The notes beneath the pieces are model-generated. The model saw nothing but the letters and a program-made list of their open reading frames with translations. It did no database searches and was not told the origin of the DNA. Positions 1-6,899 of a DNA stretch of 10,374 bases are shown here, one piece after another. The number at the start of each line of letters is the position of its first letter. The first letter of the stretch is position 1. Both the position numbers and the translations under genes were made by a program. Location: positions 1-10,374 of the forward strand of contig JAOXYB010064434.1 of NCBI GenBank assembly GCA_028565635.1. Direction: 5' to 3'. The DNA is from Phoronis ovalis. Its lineage: Eukaryota; Phoronida; Phoronidae.

Positions 1-38
1 TCAGGGACGTTAAAGAACGGCTACTGACGTCGGTAATT

Positions 39-122
39 GACCATCAGTTAGTCCTTCCTTTCCTTTGATTTCCTTTGTTTGACCATCAGTTAGTCCTTCC
101 TTTCCTTTGATTTCCTTTGATT
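39..122. repeat. 42-bp tandem duplication (two copies)
   Basis: Copies at 39-80 and 81-122 each begin gaccatcagttagtccttcc and continue with a pyrimidine-rich ttcctttgatttcctttg tract. They differ at one position near the end (gttt against gatt). The near identity suggests a recent duplication. The two blocks may be part of a longer variable-number array in other individuals. Confidence 0.95.
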
Positions 123-184
123 GCATTTAAAAAAATTAGGACCATGCTGTAAATAAGCATGTACTATCCTCAATAAATAAAGTC

Positions 185-202
185 TAATAATAATAATAAT
201 AA
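185..202. repeat. (TAA)6 microsatellite
   Basis: Six perfect TAA units follow directly after aataaataaagtc. This is a microsatellite or the tail of a retroelement insertion. Confidence 0.9.
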
Positions 203-956
203 CCTCAACCCTACCCCAGGGATGTCACACATCAAGTACTAAGTTCCCAGATATAACGGTCTTATAGCTTGCGGAAAATTGGAAGAAGTTAAAGAAGAAG
301 AAAGAAAACGTACAAAATCAATAGGCTTGCTTCCATATAGGAGCAACCCTAATTAGCCGGGTAGTTGTGTAGACACAAAAAACTAAATCGACTCAAATTG
401 AATAAAAATGAACCAAAACGTATCTGGACACAACCGGACACAATATAACATTAACCGATTTAACTCCAACTTTAACCGAAATTGAACTAGTTTGGAAAAC
501 CCAGTGTAAATACAAATATTATTGATACTAAACTTTCCATGTTCATCAATGCATTAAAATTTTAAATTTTTATTTTTTGTCTTAATCAATTCTTTGTCTG
601 GTTGATTCTTTAAAAAGGATTAGTGTTCTGGCAATATACATACGCATTCGTTCCCTGGGAGACTATATTTCAAACATTTTTCTCATTTGTCATAAATGTG
701 TCAAAATTTATGTTGAAATAAAGAGGATCAAATTACACAGAATTAAGCAAGTGTAACGCAGGGGCTCGGGGGTCACTCTAAAAGGTATGCCAGACACCAG
801 ACCGGGCACCAGGTACAACTAAAATCGAGAAATCCCTGCCCGAGTGAATTTTGACAAACAAAAAAAGACAGAATCATCAAGAGATCAATCCAGAATATAA
901 GTAAAAATATCCTCGTAATAATCCCTTGCAATAATTTCATATCATTTAGACCAGAC
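203..956. other. Non-coding stretch, nothing recognised
   Basis: The sequence is AT-rich with a locally GC-richer block at about 758-845. I see no exon with a recognisable product on either strand. The minus-strand open frame at 773-958 is hydrophobic and low-complexity and has no family resemblance. Confidence 0.5.
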
Positions 957-973
957 ACTGTTTCCGAAACAGT
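957..973. repeat. Perfect 8+1+8 palindrome
   Basis: actgtttc at 957-964 is the reverse complement of gaaacagt at 966-973, with a single C at 965 between them. The flanks (cagac before, ctg after) extend the symmetry imperfectly. It could be a dimeric protein-binding site or the end of a small inverted-repeat element. No partner copy was found in the window. Confidence 0.8.
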
Positions 974-1465
974 CTGATATTATGAAAACAACAAATGCGG
1001 AGAGTTAGACCCGAGCTAGATGGCAACAGATGGCTCACCCCTTGACCCGGACAAGGTAAAATATAAATGTAAAATGCATCCCTTGAAACAGACGCCATGT
1101 CGAAAATATACCCCCTTAATTGACCGCTGTCATCACTCTCTATTGAGTTTGCAGTGCTTTTCATCAACATTTATCAATCTTGGTTGCATGGTACACTTTC
1201 GGTTTGCTTACTTCGAATGTATGGGATGACGACACTATTAGAGGTAAACTAGATTCGCCGCTGATTCCGAAAACTCGATTACATAAATGAACTAAATTTA
1301 CATAAAAAGTGGGAATAAATGACGGGTTAAATGTTTGACCCTTATTCTTATAGTGTGGATAAAAAATCCAGGTATATACCAAGGCCGGATTACCAGATAA
1401 CTTCAAATGCTCCCTTGTTTCTAAATACTTATTTAATATAAATATTTTGGCATGAAGTTTTTATT
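974..1465. other. Non-coding stretch with one weak exon-like block
   Basis: Bases 1020-1055 read as a short Met-initiated frame (MATDGSPLDPDK) ending exactly at AAG|gtaaaa, and the local base composition is GC-richer than the surroundings. No second exon that continues it was found, and no family is recognised. The rest of the stretch appears non-coding. Confidence 0.3.
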
Positions 1466-1502
1466 TCGTGCGCGTTTCGTACGAAGATTTTTTTGCGCAC
1501 GA
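1466..1502. repeat. Nested inverted repeat with ttcgtacgaa palindrome
   Basis: tcgtgcgc (1466-1473) pairs with gcgcacga (1495-1502). The 21-base loop contains the perfect 10-bp palindrome ttcgtacgaa (1476-1485). A related tttcgtacgaag block recurs at 4066-4077. The block is strikingly CpG-rich for this AT-rich region. Confidence 0.75.
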
Positions 1503-2764
1503 CCTGTTTCACCATGTTCTAAAACGCATTTTGCAGTTTTAAATCACTTTTATTTTTTTTATTCAGCAATAAACACATCACGAGTCAGCTATATTATGAA
1601 CTATCTCAGTTGGACACCCCGGGCTGGATAAAATATGCTACTTATAAATAATAAAATTAATTATACATTAATTTATCATAATATTTAAATAACACTGATG
1701 GAACAAATAACTAATAAAGTGTGCTAAAAACTGTATTTAAACTGCACCGTTTTATATACATATATGAGCTCTTTGTACGTATAGTATCGCAATCATTTAT
1801 AAATAATATTTAACTAAAATGCACATCACATAAACATATACATTCCCATATCTGTTTCAGATACAAGAATGTCTGTATAAACAAAATATAATTAAGAAAT
1901 AATTCGAACATTTCATTCCTGATATTCATATTTATAATCTTGTAAAAGAAATACGACGAAATATGTTGAAAATTCAAGCAACATTCATTATAGAAAATTC
2001 TTTGGAAACATCTTAGGGACTGGTCAGAATTTATTTTCGAGGGCTGTAGGAAATATGAATTTTAAAAATCAGAGGGAAAATGGTACCCCTCAAGAATATT
2101 AAAGATAAAAATGGTCCCCCCTCCCATGAGGACCAAAAATAAAAATGACCTCCCACCATATATCCGGCTTAACTTACAAGGCAGTATTATGTATGTTTCA
2201 TATGCTTATATGTATATATACACTATTTATGATCTATTAATGATAGTAGTTTAATCATTGCTAAACGTGCAAGTTTTGTTTTGATACGGATATCCAGGAA
2301 TTTAAGTTAAAGGGTACATTTGGATATTCAGGCGAGTGTCTGTAGGGCGTGCAGCAAAACTAGGGGATCAAGGGGCCCCTGTAAATTTTTTAAATATCTG
2401 GTGTGATTTCCTGTAATCTTGTGCATTCTGGACACATCGTGTTCCTTTTTATACATTTAAAATCCTTTTATATGGGAAAGTTCATTTATTTAAATTAGTA
2501 AGTATTTTGAATAAATCATATTCCACTACAATCTTAGCGTTATTGTTGGGATCTACATACTTTTTAGAAATCCACCAAATCTCTTAAGTTGTTTTATTTC
2601 CCATTTTAACTTTTTTTATTTAAAAAGAAACTTAAAATAGAATTACTGAAGGTAAAATATTTTATTAATATCATTTTTTTTTGTTTGCGCGTATACAGTA
2701 TATTTTATTCACCATTCTTGCTTGAAATTTGTCATACTTTCATGTTTCACGCTTTAATATAGCA
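1503..2764. other. AT-rich non-coding stretch with degenerate repeats
   Basis: No gene was recognised. At about 2077-2154 a motif of the form aaaatgg(t)(a)cccctc appears three times at roughly 30-base spacing (near 2077, 2108 and 2142), with a short ggtcc...ggacc inverted pair inside. Several T- and A-runs occur at 2600-2690. The stretch resembles decayed repetitive DNA. Confidence 0.45.
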
Positions 2765-2854
2765 ATTCGCCGTTCACATGGTTTAACTCAATCACGATTC
2801 ATCAGCAGCTTTCAACATTCACCGTCGAAAGAAAACAGTCCATTCGCCGTTCAC
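2765..2854. repeat. 13-bp direct repeat upstream of a TATA-like box
   Basis: attcgccgttcac occurs at 2765-2777 and at 2842-2854, and a related cattcaccgtcg lies at about 2816. The copies are 77 bp apart and about 70-150 bp upstream of the TATA-like box at 2920. They may be promoter-proximal elements, although no transcript is known to start here. Confidence 0.7.
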
Positions 2855-2919
2855 CCAAGGTATGCGCTCTTCTCTGAGCAGGTGCAATTATTATCGAGGC
2901 CGGGTATCGAGGACACTCG

Positions 2920-2927
2920 TATATAAG
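2920..2927 (+). promoter_or_regulatory. Candidate TATA box
   Basis: tatataag is followed by ggg, an excellent match to a metazoan TATA box, and sits in a less AT-rich setting (cgaggacactcg just before), so it is not just AT background. A start near 2950 would be expected. The downstream sequence has no long open frame, so any first exon would be non-coding or very short. Linking it to the carboxypeptidase 3.9 kb downstream is only a possibility. Confidence 0.35.
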
Positions 2928-2929
2928 GG

Positions 2930-4065
2930 GCACATAAGCGTCCGACAAATCATCAAATTTCACTAATCACCACAAAGAGAATTATTCAGACTTATAAACA
3001 ACAGGTCCGGGAACATATAATTCAGAGAAATCTTTATAAGATTAAGTACTTAAGACCGAGACCTAAGAGTTTTTGAATACCATAGAGTCTTCTCACAGCT
3101 ATTCCATCAGTTGATTTACCCTCTACTTCCTGTTTTTATACAGGTGCAAATTACCAATCAATTACACTATAAATATAGGTTTATCTGACTTTAAAAAATC
3201 AGGAAACAAACTTTTAGAAAAAGAACCTTTTGAGTGCATGTATTATACTATATTATATATAATATCAATAGCAAAAAAAATTCTAAACCTAACAATTATT
3301 TTTAATTTTGATGTTTGTTATAATTCCTATTGATTGTATGCTTGGTTTGCACATGTAGTATTAGGGGGGGGGAGAGACGGGAACAGCCATGCACGAGAAG
3401 AGTCTATTAGTCACATCCCTAGAGAATATGAATAAAGTAATTTTTGACATATATTTTGTAAAGCTATAAAAAAGCATGTGAAGTCGGGTATATTTTGCAT
3501 AAGTATTCTTTGCCAGTACCTTGGCACTAAGTGATATAGAGCATGAATAAACAATAAATCAGGGATTTTTTTCTCAAAACCTATTACATATTACAATAAA
3601 TCAAGCTGTCCTAAAATTTGGAATCAAATTTCCCATATTTGTACAAGAGTGTGTAGTTGACACAATAGTAGTCTAACATACATTTGTTCTATAGCGATGT
3701 CAAAGGTATTCACTACTTCTTAGATACAGAGTCTTATAATAATTGATTTGCTTCTGAATTATGTTCCTGGACCTGGGTGGGTTTTCACAAAGTGTATCTT
3801 ATGCCCGGATCTTACAACGTGTGCCTGACTTCAGTGTATTATAAGTCTAAACTTTCTCTAAATTCAATCATAAGCGCATCGCAATATTAGAAGATAAGTT
3901 TCGAGAAACCGGCCATTCTCTGCTGTCCATAAGTGCGAGTTCCCTTTGAGCGTGCCTATTCCGGTCTGGCCTGCAAGATGATTCATGAAATAAGGAAACA
4001 TTTGGACGCTTATTTAAATATGTCCCCGACAATAACTTTTTAAGTGTTATGTATACATATATAAT
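2930..4065. other. Non-coding stretch, nothing recognised
   Basis: The stretch is AT-rich, with an AT palindrome-like run near 3240-3270 and a G-run at 3363-3371. A GC-richer block at about 3900-3975 has a 40-codon minus-strand open frame starting MNHLAGQTGIGTLK that resembles no family I know. I do not call it a gene. Confidence 0.45.
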
Positions 4066-4077
4066 TTTCGTACGAAG
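4066..4077. repeat. Second ttcgtacgaa palindrome
   Basis: tttcgtacgaag is the same 12 bases as 1475-1486, with the 10-bp perfect palindrome at its centre. The wider context differs, so this is not an obvious duplication. Confidence 0.75.
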
Positions 4078-4310
4078 TTTCAAACGCAACGGAATTCACG
4101 AACGGCTTTTTGAAACCATGGGTATGGAATCTATTGTTGCGTCACGTCAGTAATTAACGGGGCCAAGGAATAGCGCTAATGTATCATTAACATGGGAAAC
4201 GAAGCATGCGCTGTCTATTATTTTTTAATCGCCCGTGATGCAACGACATCGCGTATTTACTGACGAAGCTCTTGCGCGCTCTTGATGATACAGACCTGCG
4301 AAGACTTCCG

Positions 4311-4329
4311 TTTCGTAAATGATACGAAA
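4311..4329. repeat. 7-bp inverted repeat tttcgta...tacgaaa
   Basis: tttcgta (4311-4317) and tacgaaa (4323-4329) are perfect reverse complements separated by five bases. The half-site is the same as in the ttcgtacgaa palindromes at 1476 and 4067, giving three related inverted sites in the upstream region. Confidence 0.7.
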
Positions 4330-4471
4330 AATACAAAACCTTTCAAGACTGTTTGTTAAACTGGACTCGATCTGGTTTGCTATGACTTGTTCCGACTCTT
4401 CGAATATGTTGGTTGGCTACCATATTAATGATCATATGGAAATATTTGAATTATTTTTAAGTGTGAAATAA
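4319..4471 (+). other. 50-codon open frame of doubtful reality
   Basis: ATG at 4319 opens a frame of 50 codons (starting MIRKIQNLSRLFVKL) that closes with TAA at 4469-4471, overlapping an aataaa poly(A)-signal-like sequence. An in-frame TAA lies directly before the ATG, so the frame is self-contained. No domain or family was recognised. Frames of this length occur by chance, so this is recorded only as a weak candidate small ORF. Confidence 0.12.
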
Positions 4472-6702
4472 AATCCTTTATTCTCTAACCTTATTTACAA
4501 AACAAACCCTAGGTTTTCATAGATGCTCAGAATATTATTACGGCAAATTACAAGATCGATGTTTAAATGTCAACGACGCAATTATTTTCAGAATGAAAAA
4601 TGCATTTTATTTTAATTACACACTATAGAAATATTAAAGTGTACGTATTTGACACTGTCGCCTGAAGTCTGAAAATTATATAAATTCCACCCACTCTCCA
4701 ATAACTTAAAAATCAGATATCTCTTCTGTTAAACGCCCACCACAGAAGCTCAGAGAGGAACCTGCGTACGTGTACGTGAAGTTTCATGTTCACGGACTTA
4801 AAAGGTTTGAGAAACAGTAAGAGTACGTTGCTGTGTTAAGTCTTGTAATTATTTATGAATAACATGTACACATACTCTCTTATGACACCCTACGCGGCAT
4901 TATTACATCAAAATGATTAGGTATGTTAGATTCAATACTGTAACAGCAGTCCGAAATCGCGCTAGAGCGTAATATTAAAAAAATATGCGCTGCTTTGCGA
5001 ATTTGCATGTAACTGCGTCATAGACAGGAATAACGCGTAACATAAAGATAAACTGCCTGAACCATGGGCCATAGGTCTAGCAAGAAAGTAAATAATGATT
5101 ATATTTCAAATATTTGTTGATAAAAAAAAAATTACAGAAAATGGCTAGTTTCTAAACTGTATGTTATGTGCTACAGTTTCCGCTCTATACTTTAACGTTT
5201 AGCAGTGAACAGATGCGATATCACGTGAAATATTGTAAAACGAAGTGATAAAAAAGAAATGGGTAAGTAGTTTATCACTTTTGTTTCACCGATGATGTCC
5301 CAATCTTTGACCGTAGAAAATGTCCGTGCCAACGGACTGATGACGTAGTTGTTTACGGTTACATACATTTTTGAGAGTTCTAACAATGGAAAACAGACTA
5401 TTTTTATTGCCAAAAAATAGTAGAGAGTATTTTTGTTGCTCAAGGACATTTGAAATAATTTCTGTAAGATGCTGTTTGGGAAGGAAGTCACCAAATCCTC
5501 AAATTTTAATTTTGGCTTAAAAATATAATCAAGTTGTTTTACATTTTTATCTTTACACTGAACAGGTAGTCTTAAATTTATTCATTAGCTTTATAATATA
5601 TATGTTTATTTCAGACAAATATTCATGATACTTAAATAAAATAAATGATGTCCATACTAAACAAATATGAGAGAAATATGCAGAAAAATAATATAGAAGT
5701 AAATATAAACGCTACACTGTCGCAGTAATTTATCAAAAAGATAGAATACACAATATAAATAATACAATTGTACAACTACAATACATCAGTATACCTTGGA
5801 TCGCCATAGACTCCAACAACTGGATTCAAAAAGTTATTGCAGCATGCATGAACAATAGAATTGTCTGAGGATGAAATCCTGAACATGAAACCAGCAATCC
5901 TGTATCTTAATATACAATCAAAGGTATTTACTCTACTTGCTACACACATACCACTAACTGAATCAAAACAACTAAACTTCATAAAGTGTCTAAAGTGCTT
6001 TAAGTGCTTTTATAAAATAAGTACTTTGTAAGATTTACTACCCATGCCATAACTCATATTCGAAATTTTATCCTGCTCCTAAAGCAATCTCCTGCGGAAC
6101 ACTAGAGGTACTAAAGTTGGGACATTAGTAGACGAAAATCGGCAAAAAATCTCCGATGCAGAATACAAAATATTGTATATTCTGAAAAGTTTTTCACCTC
6201 CAGTGGATTCATACATATAATAGAAATCCCTGGCCTCAAATACAAAAATTGCACTAGTGGAATCAGCCAATGAATCCAAAATTCTGGAGGTGTTTACCCA
6301 GGTCTATTTTATCACTTGAGAGTATAAAGCGGGAAACAGTACATTGCGTTGCGTTTTTCCATCAATTCGCAACCAGTGGCTCCACCATGCATGCAAATAT
6401 AGGTCACACACGTCACATCATGCGGATTGTTCGCTTGAGAATATTTAGGTACTAGAAGGTGAAATTGTTAGTTTTTTGTCATCTTTCCAATAAATTTATA
6501 GGGAAAATAAGCTGGAAAGCGACAACGTTTATCCCGGCCTACGGGCAGACTGTAATTTGACTTATGACATCCGCAACGTCAAACTTGCTCTCAGAAATTA
6601 GGTTTTTATGCCATTTACGGGTTATTAAGAGATCACAGGTGCGATTTAAGGTAAAAAATCGACATTTTGATATTTGATGGAAAGGTTAACAGTAACGTTC
6701 AA
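4472..6702. other. Non-coding stretch; carboxypeptidase first exon expected here or further upstream
   Basis: No exon was recognised on either strand. The signal-peptide exon should end with two bases of a split codon before a GT. I read the ATG codons in this stretch for a hydrophobic leader followed by such a donor and found no convincing match. Minor features are a short repeat of taaagtgct near 5984-6010 and an octamer-type atgcaaat at 6391-6398 followed by aggtca. Confidence 0.4.
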
Positions 6703-6730
6703 AGGCCATTTAGAGGTCATGCAAAGGTCG
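6703..6730 (+). promoter_or_regulatory. Three half-sites at 11-bp period (DR5-like array)
   Basis: aggcca (6703-6708), aggtca (6714-6719) and aggtcg (6725-6730) lie in the same direction, each separated by exactly five bases. Direct repeats of AGGTCA spaced by five are the classical layout for RAR/RXR-type nuclear receptor dimers in animals. The array is 85 bp before exon 6815, so it lies in the first intron or near an alternative start. Function is inferred from the motif only. Confidence 0.35.
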
Positions 6731-6814
6731 TTAAGCTCTGCCTTTGCTAAAATGCTACACTGTACATATTATTTTAATTTATTGGGTTTGTAATAGAGCA
6801 TAAGCATTTTACAG

Positions 6815-6899
6815 AGACAAAATTGTTATGTGTACGGCCCAGAATGAAGAGCAAATGAAGATAATTGAAAGCTGGGAAGATGCTGCCGAAGAAATGGGG
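6815..6899 (+). CDS. Carboxypeptidase exon: N-terminal part of activation propeptide
   Basis: The exon follows a ttttacag acceptor and ends ATG GGG before gtaaga. Its first base completes a split codon, and 28 codons follow, beginning DKIVMCTAQNEEQMKIIESW and ending EEMG. This matches the M14 propeptide pattern in which a first beta-strand (..KVIRV..) is followed by a polar turn, EEQ and a helix leading to LDFW. The next exon supplies MDVWKIMP in phase, which strongly supports the pairing. Because the leading base needs two bases from an upstream exon, a separate first exon encoding the signal peptide and the first propeptide residues must exist. I could not find it convincingly in the window. 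An alternative acceptor at cagag, two bases later, would change only the first codon. Confidence 0.8.

Larger units (their letters stand above)
1..202. repeat. Probable 3' tail of a retroelement or transcript, with 42-bp tandem duplication
   Basis: The stretch combines a 42-bp tandem duplication (39-122), an A-rich run (128-135), overlapping poly(A)-signal-like sequence (aataaataaa, 172-181) and a (TAA)6 run at 185-202. A short trinucleotide tail after a poly(A)-signal-like motif is typical of the 3' end of some non-LTR retrotransposons. It could equally be the 3'UTR end of a gene left of the window. No coding sequence was seen, so the element's identity and orientation are inferred from the tail alone. 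Confidence 0.35.

Noticed and set aside
1452-1631. 59-codon plus-strand frame starting MKFLFRARF, considered as a signal-peptide exon
   Set aside because: Arginines interrupt the would-be hydrophobic core, no propeptide-like sequence follows, and it overlaps the palindromic block.
4704-4826. Open frame SVKRPPQKLREEPAYVYV... on the plus strand
   Set aside because: It looks protein-like over about 37 codons, but it has no start codon or convincing acceptor and no recognised family. Frames of this length are common by chance.
5192-5494. 100-codon minus-strand open frame
   Set aside because: It is a hydrophobic, AT-driven composition with no recognisable domain and no supporting splice or promoter context.
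6714-6793. MQRSLSSAFAKML... frame just upstream of the first propeptide exon, as a possible leader
   Set aside because: It ends in stops and would leave an intron of only about 30 bases, with no GT at the needed phase.
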